From the NCBI RefSeq assembly GCF_014837055.1, contig NZ_JACSPQ010000001.1, forward strand, positions 423,035 through 487,034: DNA of 64,000 nucleotides, read 5' to 3'. Both the position numbers and the translations under genes were made by a program. Source of the DNA: Phocaeicola faecium (GTDB lineage Bacteria > Bacteroidota > Bacteroidia > Bacteroidales > Bacteroidaceae). The notes under the pieces were generated by a model. The model did no database searches, was not told the DNA's origin, and was given only the letters and a program-made list of their open reading frames with translations. Positions 7,780 to 15,956 of this stretch are shown piece after piece. Position 1 is the first letter of the stretch; each line of letters begins with the position of its first letter.

Positions 7780-9663
7780 TCAGCGGTTTTCTAATTTGTC
7801 CAAATTGCTTGCAGCCGAAGCATCTCCTTTTTCGGCAGCCATGCGGAAGTAACGCACAGCCGAAGCACGGTCGCTGTTCAGCGCTGCACATACTCCCAAA
7901 AGATTCCAAGCACGATTATCGTCGGCAAGTGTCGACAGATACCGCGAAGCAGTGGCAGCATCACCGTTGTGCAGAGCGATGGAAGCCATGTAAAGACGGG
8001 GCATGGGCGCTTCGGGATAGAATTTGAAAGCGATGCCCGAACATTCGTTAAACGCTTCGGAGTACATCGGATAGCGGTTGGCTACGGCTATCATTTCTTC
8101 TGCACTGAGCTTGTCGGGGCGCGTATGAATAAGTTGTGTGGCGCGTTCGATTGAGAACGGAGCAATGGTATAATGGAAAGTATATTCATTGCGCCGCAAC
8201 AGCGGGTAGAGGTCGTTCAACATATCCTTGTAACCGGCTAACCGTGCGAGTTTTCTTTGGCGCGTGGTTACATCGGTGTCGGTACTGAGCACTTCCAGTG
8301 CGCGGTCGCGGTCAGGATGATTCCAAGTCTGTAACAAACGTTCCAGTCCGTCCCAGTCTTCAGCATGACCAGCCGTTTTTATTTGGTTTTCCGGATAATT
8401 GAAACTGCTTGCAATGTACGATGAAATGGCTTGCGCACGGTTTTGGCTGAGTAAGATATTAAAATCGTGCGGCCCTTCGGGTGAGGCATATCCGTCAATG
8501 GAAATTGAGGTGATGGAAATATCTTCATCGTCTGCCAGTTCGCGGAACGCCGTAGTAATTTTCCCCAGTTCATTGAGATTGTCTCCGAGTTCGGGGCGGA
8601 TATCCCACTTCGATACCGGGAAATGAAGACGCGCCTGACGGCTGATGTTGCGTTCTTTCCGTACACTCAAATCCGGTGTCAGGTAATCGAAAGCGAAGTT
8701 TCCGCCGGCAAAAGGATTAAACGCTTCTATTGCGGGATGTACCGGCATTGCGTCCGGTAAGGGTTCGATGCAATGACGTTGCGGTGTGTTCCGCCGGAAC
8801 TTCCAGAGAAACGATATTCCGTTTTGCCAAATAAAGTCATCGTGACTGCGGCGTATGGTGCGCACTCCGTCAAAATTCCGTTTGCTTACCCATATCAGAC
8901 CGCTACTAAGCTCCAATCCCAACTTTTGAGTCAGAGCAAAGTGAACAGCAATGTCGCCTCCCAAGCCTACAGACAGTGGACGCTGTTTAGGAGCAACCCG
9001 GCTCTTGTCTTCCAAAAGGTGAGCCTGCGCATTATATTTTTGTAAGTAAATACCCGGTTTCACCAGAAGAGATACGGGCTGTTCGCGTCCTTCAGGTATT
9101 CGGGTGAAAAGGCGGTTAAAGTTGAATACAGCCTGCAAGGAGGTTTCCCAGTAACGCGATTCGCTGTAAATCCGGGCGTACGGAACCGACTTGATGTAAA
9201 TATTATTGCCCTGATTTTCCCAAATACCGGCATTGTCGGGAGCCGTCTGGTAATTATCTTCTCCACCCAATATGGTATAAGGATAATAGGTCATGGCATC
9301 TTCTGTCCCTAGTCTGAACTTTTCTGCCGAGCGGGGAGAGAATCCGCGCATACGTCCTACCGATACCCCCATCTCCAGTCCGAAAAGGGAGGAGAACCGA
9401 TATCCACCTTTCAGCGATATCTTATTACCCCAAAAATCACGCTTGGCAGTCAGTGAGTTGACGTCTCCAAACATAAAAGGTACGGAATATCCCGTACCTA
9501 TGTACCAATAGCCGACTCTGTCTTTTTTCATGCAGCAAGTAGGAGACGGTTTTACACAAAGGCTGTCGCGATGTACAGCCGCTACCGATACTCCGTGCGA
9601 TGCTAAAAGCAGGAGGCTACCCAATAGTAATTTTCTTTCGATTTCTTTCTTCTTCTTATTCAT
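7780..9663 (-). CDS. DUF3868 / OmpA-like outer-membrane protein
   Basis: 627 aa from the chosen Met (MNKKKKEIERKLLLGSLLLL, a classical signal peptide); an upstream Met at 9699 overlaps the previous gene and adds non-leader residues. The first ~300 residues are a predicted beta-barrel (YWYIGTGYSVPFMFGD, LKGGYRFSSLFGLEMGVSVG). Then comes an OmpA-like segment (SISIDGYASPEGPHDFNILLSQNRAQAISSY) and a C-terminal TPR/Sel1-like tail (DGDAATASRYLSTL, ASAVRYFRMAAEKGDASAA). Such proteins accompany fimbrillins in Bacteroides and probably act in outer-membrane anchoring or pilus assembly. It sits 25 bp behind the 869-aa fimbrillin in one unit. It is functionally parallel to the DUF3575 protein of the neighbouring unit. 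Confidence 0.8.
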   Translation of the reverse strand: MNKKKKEIERKLLLGSLLLLASHGVSVAAVHRDSLCVKPSPTCCMKKDRVGYWYIGTGYSVPFMFGDVNSLTAKRDFWGNKISLKGGYRFSSLFGLEMGVSVGRMRGFSPRSAEKFRLGTEDAMTYYPYTILGGEDNYQTAPDNAGIWENQGNNIYIKSVPYARIYSESRYWETSLQAVFNFNRLFTRIPEGREQPVSLLVKPGIYLQKYNAQAHLLEDKSRVAPKQRPLSVGLGGDIAVHFALTQKLGLELSSGLIWVSKRNFDGVRTIRRSHDDFIWQNGISFLWKFRRNTPQRHCIEPLPDAMPVHPAIEAFNPFAGGNFAFDYLTPDLSVRKERNISRQARLHFPVSKWDIRPELGDNLNELGKITTAFRELADDEDISITSISIDGYASPEGPHDFNILLSQNRAQAISSYIASSFNYPENQIKTAGHAEDWDGLERLLQTWNHPDRDRALEVLSTDTDVTTRQRKLARLAGYKDMLNDLYPLLRRNEYTFHYTIAPFSIERATQLIHTRPDKLSAEEMIAVANRYPMYSEAFNECSGIAFKFYPEAPMPRLYMASIALHNGDAATASRYLSTLADDNRAWNLLGVCAALNSDRASAVRYFRMAAEKGDASAASNLDKLENR

Positions 9664-9688
9664 AAACTGTAAATAATAATTTTCTTTG

Positions 9689-12298
9689 TCATTGATCATC
9701 GCGGATAGGGCGTATGGAGAAAGCCCCGTAACGATCTACCGGACGGCTGATCCATATACTGATTTCTGTGGCTCTGAAAGAGTAACCGTTTGCATAACCA
9801 CTGGGCGCAGCCCCATATACCTGAATATCTTTTCCGATGCGGTTCGGTTTTCCCGGGCTGTCGGTGTTGTAACGAGATCCGGTGGCAGGAAAGAATATCG
9901 TTTCTCCGGTTTTGTTCAGGCCGCAGTAAAAATTCCATCCGTATGTAAACGAACCTGCGACATTCATATCCTTTATGTCTTTCTCTTCTTGAGTGGGGCC
10001 GGTGATTGAAAATCCGGTAAATTCCCAACCTCTGGGGAGCTTGAAGCCGGCGGGACATGGATCGTAGATACTTTTGGTAGGTGTCTCATCGTCAAGATAA
10101 GCCGTGTTATTGTCAGCATCCCAAAGGTTTAGGTATTTGTTATCCATGGCTGTGTTTTTGTTTAATGTTTGCGGATTCATGATACCCCACGTAATGCAGG
10201 CGTTACCTTCATCAGCTAAATACGTAGCCGGATTATTGTTTGATACTTGTCCGCTGTCATCGTACCAGTATTTCGTGGCGAGCGTACCGATGTCGCCGGG
10301 ATAGAACGGGTCTTTGCGCCCCCATTGGTAGTAGGGGTTATTACCGTTATAATCCAGTTCCAGACCTTCTTGCGTGATGGTAAACGTGCTCACCTTTTCG
10401 TTCGCCGTGATGCGCACTTGGCATTCTCTGCTTGCAAAGCTGACATGCTCTCCGTCGCACCATCCCAAATTGACAGTCATCATCTGGCTATCCATTCCAT
10501 AAGAACTCATTACTCTTTTCGTTTGCGAAACATCGGTATCCGTTACCCAGATGTGCCAGCTCCACATAATCTTTCCATTGGCATCATAAACAGCGATTAA
10601 CGCATTGCCTTGCTGAATGCTGGCGGCGTTGACAGTAAAGCGGATGGCATGTTGGTCGTCATACAGGCTGACATTTGAGAGGAGTCCCGGAGCATCCTGC
10701 CACAATAGTTTACATGATTGAGGCTGGCAGCCCGTATGTTCGTAAATACGCGGCGACAGGATGGGATTGCCCAAATGATTGATGAAGTTTTTCAATATGT
10801 AAATATCGTCATAGTCATAGAAGTAAGCCGACTTGTTGTCGTTTCCGTTTTTTATGGCATTGCCGTAAACCAACGGGAAATAATACTCTCCCGGACTGTT
10901 GATAACGTAGCAGTTGGCTGTGTTCTGTATCGTTGCGGCGCCGCTGCTGTTGGCAAGGTTGTAAGGCATACTTTGGGTACCTTTTGCCGTCCGCTGTCTT
11001 AATGCTTCGGTATGTGCGCTCCGGCTGACTCCCTGCTGCGATGCCACCGTAGCCGTGTAAGACACTGCGTTTACGCTTCCCGCTCCCGAAGTACCGGATG
11101 AGAAAGCCGTCAACCAGTCAGGCTTCGTCGTGCTCCAGTTTTTCCCGTCGGCGGAAAATTCGGCAGTCCAGCTTACCGGTTGTTCAACTTTGGAATTTTT
11201 CTTGTAACTGGTTATGCTGTAATTAGAACTTCCTCCTTGAATATTATAAGTAGTGGGCGGAATAACGGTCAGCGTATATTCCCAGTTAATCGAGGTGGTT
11301 GATATCTTGTAAGTTACCGTTTTCCCCATCGGCCATGATGTGTGCGCAAGGCTGGCTGTCAGCGTATGTTCCGATGTACCGTCGTTGAATACCACCTCTA
11401 TTTCGGCATTCTCCGGAAGGGCTTGCGGAATCATCATAAAAGTTTGGGCGGGAGTGGTTATCCCCTCATTCTCAGTTCCTGAAACACTCTTGTTTAGCTC
11501 TTGCGTGAAAGTCGCCGGATTTTCTATTCCGCTCCACTCCGCATCCTGCATGTTATATACTCCCGAAGAAAAAACATTCTTCAAAGTCACGCTTTTCACC
11601 GTGCCTTGCTTTATATCGTTTCCGCATACAAACTTGATGGCTGTTAGGGTATGGTGGAAGGTAAGGCTCATCACCGTATTGGAGCCGCCGCTTACTTCCG
11701 GAGATGCAGCCACAATCAAGTCTTTTTGGTCGCCCACCTCTTGTGGAACCGTACAGGTAATCGTAGGAGTACCCGAAGTCTGGTCTGACAACCGGTAAGC
11801 GTTTTCGCTCATGGGGGCATAAGCAAAAAATCTCATTTTATAAGCCTTTCCGGGCCAGTAATAAGTAGAAGAAGACATCCATAAGTTGCCCGACTTTCTT
11901 ACCGGAACATTGTACATGTAATTCGGACGTTGTGTTTCGTCCCAAGTGTCGGTGTAGGCATAAGCAGACACACCGAATGTATCGTACATGTTGTCTTCGT
12001 TTATCGGGTTGGAGCGGGTAACACACTTCTCGTTGCTGGATGTACATATACTATCTGTATAAACCGTATGAAGGTAAATATTACCGAGATTTGTCTTCAG
12101 TGCGACAGAGGTGTCTGCTGATTCTGTTGTACTTCTTGTATTCAAAGAAGTCCATGAATTTTGAATATCTGAAGCGAATAAAATACGTTCTGATTGGGTA
12201 AACCGGGTGGTTTCATCGGTACAGGATACCATAAAAAAAAGGCTTGCAAACGAGGCTACCGCAATGGATCGGCATATACAAATACTTCTATCATTCAT
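9689..12298 (-). CDS. Large fimbrillin-family lipoprotein (869 aa)
   Basis: Signal peptide with lipobox FFMVSC, mature start CTDETTRF. The N-terminal ~330 residues are fimbrillin-like (NMYDTFGVSAYAY, YWPGKAYKMRFFAYA, FHHTLTAIKFVCG). A middle segment with repeated WTAEFSADGKNWSTTKPDWL elements resembles an Ig/BACON-type fold. The C-terminal ~230 residues (YYQWGRKDPFYPG, DPCPAGFKLPRGWEF, IFFPATGSRY) match the FISUMP-like surface domain often fused to Bacteroidota adhesins. I infer a tip adhesin or large accessory fimbrillin. First gene of its unit; paralogue of the truncated gene at 1-1412. An insertion sequence sits about 270 bp upstream of its start, beyond the regulatory boxes. Confidence 0.88.
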   Translation of the reverse strand: MNDRSICICRSIAVASFASLFFMVSCTDETTRFTQSERILFASDIQNSWTSLNTRSTTESADTSVALKTNLGNIYLHTVYTDSICTSSNEKCVTRSNPINEDNMYDTFGVSAYAYTDTWDETQRPNYMYNVPVRKSGNLWMSSSTYYWPGKAYKMRFFAYAPMSENAYRLSDQTSGTPTITCTVPQEVGDQKDLIVAASPEVSGGSNTVMSLTFHHTLTAIKFVCGNDIKQGTVKSVTLKNVFSSGVYNMQDAEWSGIENPATFTQELNKSVSGTENEGITTPAQTFMMIPQALPENAEIEVVFNDGTSEHTLTASLAHTSWPMGKTVTYKISTTSINWEYTLTVIPPTTYNIQGGSSNYSITSYKKNSKVEQPVSWTAEFSADGKNWSTTKPDWLTAFSSGTSGAGSVNAVSYTATVASQQGVSRSAHTEALRQRTAKGTQSMPYNLANSSGAATIQNTANCYVINSPGEYYFPLVYGNAIKNGNDNKSAYFYDYDDIYILKNFINHLGNPILSPRIYEHTGCQPQSCKLLWQDAPGLLSNVSLYDDQHAIRFTVNAASIQQGNALIAVYDANGKIMWSWHIWVTDTDVSQTKRVMSSYGMDSQMMTVNLGWCDGEHVSFASRECQVRITANEKVSTFTITQEGLELDYNGNNPYYQWGRKDPFYPGDIGTLATKYWYDDSGQVSNNNPATYLADEGNACITWGIMNPQTLNKNTAMDNKYLNLWDADNNTAYLDDETPTKSIYDPCPAGFKLPRGWEFTGFSITGPTQEEKDIKDMNVAGSFTYGWNFYCGLNKTGETIFFPATGSRYNTDSPGKPNRIGKDIQVYGAAPSGYANGYSFRATEISIWISRPVDRYGAFSIRPIRDDQ

Positions 12299-12317
12299 TA
12301 TTCTCTGTTTTTTTAAA

Positions 12318-12475
12318 CAAAATTAGTTGTTTAGTTGCGATTCAGAAGAATTTATGAATGTACATATTCTGTGGTTAGAATATTGATTATCAGAAGTATG
12401 TTGTGTTATCGGATGTACATATTCATCCCTCTTTCCCTGTTGTTATCCGAAATTGGTCGGGAAAGCAGGGTACAT
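12318..12475 (-). promoter_or_regulatory. Promoter with three ATGTACAT-type boxes of the 869-aa fimbrillin unit
   Basis: The -7 box TAATTTTG (plus CAAAATTA, 12318-12325) is identical to that of the 5123 unit. Perfect palindromes ATGTACAT lie at 12358-12365 and 12413-12420, and a weaker copy (GGGTACAT) at 12468-12475, spaced 55 and 55 bp. The first box begins 40 bp beyond the -7 box start. This is inferred to be a cooperative binding array for a fimbrial activator. Confidence 0.62.
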
Positions 12476-12558
12476 CCGTTAAAAAACATTATAAACAGGT
12501 ATGGTCTGTGGTGTGGAGAGCTATGTTATAGATTCGGTTCGTTACTTGGAAATAAAAT

Positions 12559-12564
12559 TATTTA
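12559..12564. repeat. Target-site duplication TATTTA (left copy)
   Basis: TATTTA immediately precedes the insertion sequence here and immediately follows it at 14266-14271, marking a 6-bp target duplication. Confidence 0.75.
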
Positions 12565-12651
12565 GGGACTGTCGTTAAATTCCGTCATTATGAGTCAATC
12601 GGCAGACTGTCCCGGTAATTTTTCCGATCGAACTCATCTTTTTATATTATC

Positions 12652-12676
12652 GGCTCCGTTTCGGAGCCCCTTTTTT
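12652..12676 (+). terminator. Hairpin/terminator inside IS left end
   Basis: Stem GGCTCCG-TTT-CGGAGCC (12652-12668) followed by CC and six T on the plus strand. It probably blocks plus-strand read-in that would be antisense to the transposase. Confidence 0.7.
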
Positions 12677-12740
12677 CATTTTTGGACTTAACTGGAGCCA
12701 ATACTCCAGTGAAAGGGCCATTTCTCACTCACCTCGAACA

Positions 12741-14122
12741 TCAGGCAGCCTGAGCAATTTCGTTGACTTCCCGCCGGACGAGCTGTACTGCATTCGCCGT
12801 GTGGATGCCAAAGAAGATGTACAGGATTTCGGTCAACTTCGTCCTTGCCTTGATGCGTTTCAGGCCATAGTGTTCCTTCTGCGTTCCGAACGAGCCTTCC
12901 ATCCTCGTTGCCCTCACCCTCGCCAGCTCGTTGCGGATGATGTCGTTCTCTTTCTTTTCCAAGGACGGCCACGCTTGACGAATGACGTCTGTATTCCTCT
13001 ATCCTTGCAGTACCCCCTGTTGGCGCTGCCGGCATAGCCTGCATCTCCTCCGACCTTCTTCGCGTCCACACCGAAGAGCTTTCGGTGCATCTTCAGGCAG
13101 TGCGGAAGCCTGGTTCCCTCGTTGAAGGCATTGAATGACAGCTTCTCGATGAATGAGAGTCCGTCAACCTGGATGTTGTTGCACTTCGCACCAAACTCTA
13201 CGCTCTTCACTTCCTTGCCTCTCACGATCGGCCTCACATACGGCTTGCTGATGCTCACTATCCTGTCCTTGACACTCTCGCGAGGATTGTTGTTCTCGAA
13301 GTGGGCCTTCTGCTGGCGGTACACTCTTGTGATGATTTCAATATCGCTCTTCTGTCTGGCTGTCAGCAATTTCTCCGCGCCTGCATTCTCTCTCTCCAGT
13401 GTGCGGGTCTCCTTCAGTATCTTCCCCAAAAGGTTGAGCAGGCGTCTGGTCAGTTTCCTGGTCTGGACTTTCGTATGCTTGCGCCGCTTCCTGTACGACA
13501 GGTTGGCCTTCTCTACGTCTACGTACTTCGTCCTCGGACGGTGCGCATTCAGCTTGGCACTCAGAGTGCACATTATCTCATATGACTTCTCTATTCCTTC
13601 CCACAGAAGCTTCGCATCCGTAGGATAGCGCATCTCGCTCTCGTAGCAGGTCGCATCCGTATACATCGTGTCCAGGTCCTTCATGTACGGTTTCCAGGCT
13701 CTTGCCAGTATCTCCTGCTGCTGTTGGATCTTCAGCCCGCGGGCCAGCTCCGAAAACACGTCGTCCAGAAGTTTGTAGTTCGTCAGAGGATGCATCGGGT
13801 CTATTCTCACATCGCAGAAGAGCTGATAGTGGACGTTGCCGTTAAGATGCTCCATCAACCTCGGGCTGCTCAGACCTGTGTACATCTTCAGGAACATCAG
13901 CGCAACCTTGCCCTCCGGGGTGAAGTATGTTTTTCGCCCTTTCTTCGCTCTCATGCTCTTGCTTATCAGTCCAAAGTTCTCTGCCATCTCACGTAGCGGC
14001 AGCCTCTTCCTGATTTTTCCCAGCTCGCTAGTCGCGAATGTCTGCCTATACAATTCATAAAAATCGAACTCCGTGAAAGGGAGATCGGGTGATATTTCAG
14101 AGAAATTTTGTACCTTAGCCAT
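12741..14122 (-). pseudogene. DDE transposase (IS1182-like), frameshifted
   Basis: I take the start at MAKVQNFSEISPDLPF; an in-frame Met nine codons upstream is possible. The N-terminus has the DUF772-like block (YFTPEGKVALMFLKMY, SSPRLMEHLNGNVHYQLF). Candidate catalytic Asp residues lie in DTMYTDATCYESE and GVDAKKVGGDAGY. The frame ends prematurely after VKRGRPWKRKR, while the expected end (RNELARVRATRMEGSFGTQK with the catalytic Glu, then AQAA) continues in the -1 frame to 12741. One missing base near 12960-12967 explains this. A programmed -1 shift at the A-rich run (TGGAAAAGAAAG) is possible but not typical for this family. Most likely a dead copy. Confidence 0.82.
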
Positions 14123-14279
14123 GCAGATTAATTTTTGCGATACCTCCAAATTCGGCTTTTCCAGGGCGGTTGGGGGTATTCTTTTTATCTTTAGCTAAGA
14201 TACAAATTTTATATTACATTGGCAATCAATTCGTTATAAAGTTTTATTCTTTTTACGACAGTCCCTATTTAGTAACGCA

Positions 14280-14307
14280 AATCAGAGTCGGACACCCGAC
14301 TCTGATT
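14280..14307. terminator. Perfect hairpin, possible terminator
   Basis: AATCAGAGTCGG and CGACTCTGATT form a long stem with a short loop. The T-tract is weak on both strands. It may end transcription from the minus-strand aldo/keto reductase unit (ending at 14531) or be a bidirectional barrier. The surrounding 14272-14530 stretch holds only this and the repeat at 14396-14484. Confidence 0.4.
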
Positions 14308-14395
14308 CTTATCATTAACTTTCTATTATATAACCGGTTAAACCATTCCGGCTCTGTGGATAAGCAAGAAGAAATTCCCTGTCGTTATGTCTCTC

Positions 14396-14484
14396 AAAAC
14401 GCAACCGTTAGTGTTGGTCATCCTTTGCGGAAGAGTTGCCCGGTTCTACCCATAGCGTTCACCTGTTCTATGGGTAGCGTTTTT
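14396..14484 (+). repeat. ~89-bp dispersed intergenic repeat, copy 1
   Basis: Ends are AAAACGC ... GCGTTTTT, with an inner hairpin CTACCCATAG / CTATGGGTAG. This is a degenerate member of an eight-copy family (see finding). Confidence 0.7.
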
Positions 14485-14530
14485 CAAACTCCCCGGGGTA
14501 TCTGAAACAGTTAAAACGAGCGTATTTTAC

Positions 14531-15916
14531 CTATAAAGTTTCTTGTTTTAATTGTTCTACAAAGTGGTCGATGCGATGTAACTCTGTTGGGATATCAATG
14601 CGCTGCGGACAATGCGGGCTGCACTGGTTACAGCCGATGCAGTGACTTGCCTGACGCAACTTGGGTACACTCCGGTCGTAGCCAATCAGGTAGGCGCGGC
14701 GGGCGCGGCGATAATCCGCATCTTGCGAACTTTCAGGAATGTTTCCTTCATTCAGACATTTATTATAATGTAACAGAATGGCTGGAATGTCAATCCCGTA
14801 CGGGCAGGGCATACAATATTTACAGTCGTTACAAGGGATGGTGTCAAACTGCATCATCCGGTCGGCAGCCTGCTGCAAGAAAGCGAACTCTTCTTCACTC
14901 AATGGCTGTAAGGGAGAATACGTGTGCAGGTTATCTTGCAGATGTTCCATGCGAGTCATTCCGCTTAACACCGTCAGCACATCGGGTTGGCTTCCGGCAA
15001 AACGGAACGCCCACGAAGCAACACTCGCCTCCGGTTCGCGCTGCTTTAGCATGGCCACGATGGAATCGGGCACGTTCGACAGGCGTCCGCCCAACAGCGG
15101 TTCCATAATAACGGCAGGAATGTTTCGTTTAGCCAGTTCGTTATACAGGTATTCGGCATCCGTGTTGCGCGGATTGATCTGTTTGGCATATTTCCAATCA
15201 AGGTAATTTAGCTGTATCTGTACAAAGTTCCACTGATATTTGTCATGTTCCGCCAACAGCCGGTCGAACACCTTTACGTCGCCGTGATACGAGAACCCCA
15301 AGTTGCGGATGCGTCCTGCCTCCCGTTCGGCAAGCAGGAAATCCAGCATACCGTTATTAACGTAGCGCGCTTCGTATTCCTCCATGCCGTTTCCCATCCC
15401 GATGCCGTGAAGCAGCAGGTAATCGATGTAATCCGTTCGAAGCTCTTTCAGCGAGTTATGATACATTGCGATGGCATTTTCGCGCTTCCACGTGTCGGGA
15501 GCAAAGTTCGACAGCTTGGTGGCGATGAAATACGAGTTACGCGGATGGCGGCTTAGAGCAACTCCCGTAGCATGTTCCGATTTTCCGCGACAGTAAGCGG
15601 GTGATGTGTCGAAATAATTTACTCCATGTTCGATGGCATAATCCACCATCCGGTTAACCATCTCTTGGTCTATCTCTTCGTTCCCTTCGCGTGCGCTTCG
15701 TCCGCCTACCGAAGGCAGTCTCATCATTCCAAATCCCAATAACGATACCTTGTCGCCCGTAGAGGGATTGGTGCGGTAGGTCATTTCTCCCTTTAGGCTG
15801 TCAGAGTTTGCAGAGGATGATGTACTGTTTCCACAGGCAGCTAATCCGGCAGTTGCCCCCGCCATTCCCATAGCCTTCAGGAAATCGCGGCGGGAAATGT
15901 TATTTTGTTTATTCAT
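14531..15916 (-). CDS. Tat-exported aldo/keto reductase with C-terminal 2[4Fe-4S] ferredoxin domain
   Basis: 461 aa. The N-terminus SRRDFLKAMGMAGATAGLAAC is a twin-arginine signal ending in a lipobox, so it is exported folded and lipid-anchored. Residues ~45-350 are an AKR barrel with catalytic Asp/Tyr (YFDTSPAYCRG), Lys (IATKLSN) and His (LLLHGIG). The C-terminus carries two cysteine clusters, CNDCKYCMPCPYGID and CIGCNQCSPHCPQRID, typical of 2[4Fe-4S] ferredoxins. Such proteins are expected to pass electrons from a quinol dehydrogenase to a carbonyl substrate; the substrate is unknown. Encoded 40 bp after the NapH/NapG-like protein, its likely electron donor. Close paralogue of the gene at 23010-24407. 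Confidence 0.88.
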   Translation of the reverse strand: MNKQNNISRRDFLKAMGMAGATAGLAACGNSTSSSANSDSLKGEMTYRTNPSTGDKVSLLGFGMMRLPSVGGRSAREGNEEIDQEMVNRMVDYAIEHGVNYFDTSPAYCRGKSEHATGVALSRHPRNSYFIATKLSNFAPDTWKRENAIAMYHNSLKELRTDYIDYLLLHGIGMGNGMEEYEARYVNNGMLDFLLAEREAGRIRNLGFSYHGDVKVFDRLLAEHDKYQWNFVQIQLNYLDWKYAKQINPRNTDAEYLYNELAKRNIPAVIMEPLLGGRLSNVPDSIVAMLKQREPEASVASWAFRFAGSQPDVLTVLSGMTRMEHLQDNLHTYSPLQPLSEEEFAFLQQAADRMMQFDTIPCNDCKYCMPCPYGIDIPAILLHYNKCLNEGNIPESSQDADYRRARRAYLIGYDRSVPKLRQASHCIGCNQCSPHCPQRIDIPTELHRIDHFVEQLKQETL

Positions 15917-15956
15917 AAAAGTCTGTTTTATCTGATTCAGGAAAATCGTTTGAGCT

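Larger units (their letters stand above)
12565..14265 (-). mobile_element. Insertion sequence, 1701 bp, IS1182-like
   Basis: Bounded by terminal inverted repeats: left GGGACTGTCGTTAAAT, right (complement) GGGACTGTCGTAAAAA, with a perfect 11-bp core. It is flanked by 6-bp direct repeats TATTTA. It encodes one DDE transposase on the minus strand, broken by a frameshift. The family assignment (IS1182, DUF772-type N-terminus) is from protein motifs and overall size. It is inserted between the fimbrial regulatory boxes and a hairpin beyond 14280, not inside a recognisable gene. Confidence 0.85.

Noticed and set aside
12955-12970. Programmed -1 frameshift in the transposase
   Set aside because: No canonical slippery heptamer in frame; a single lost base is simpler, though not excluded.
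12688-13071. 127-aa frame at the IS left end
   Set aside because: It is the third frame over the transposase end; the real C-terminus (MEGSFGTQKEHYGL) is in the frame ending at 12741.
13122-13628. 168-aa plus-strand frame inside the IS
   Set aside because: Antisense shadow of the transposase; Ser/Leu-rich translation without motifs.
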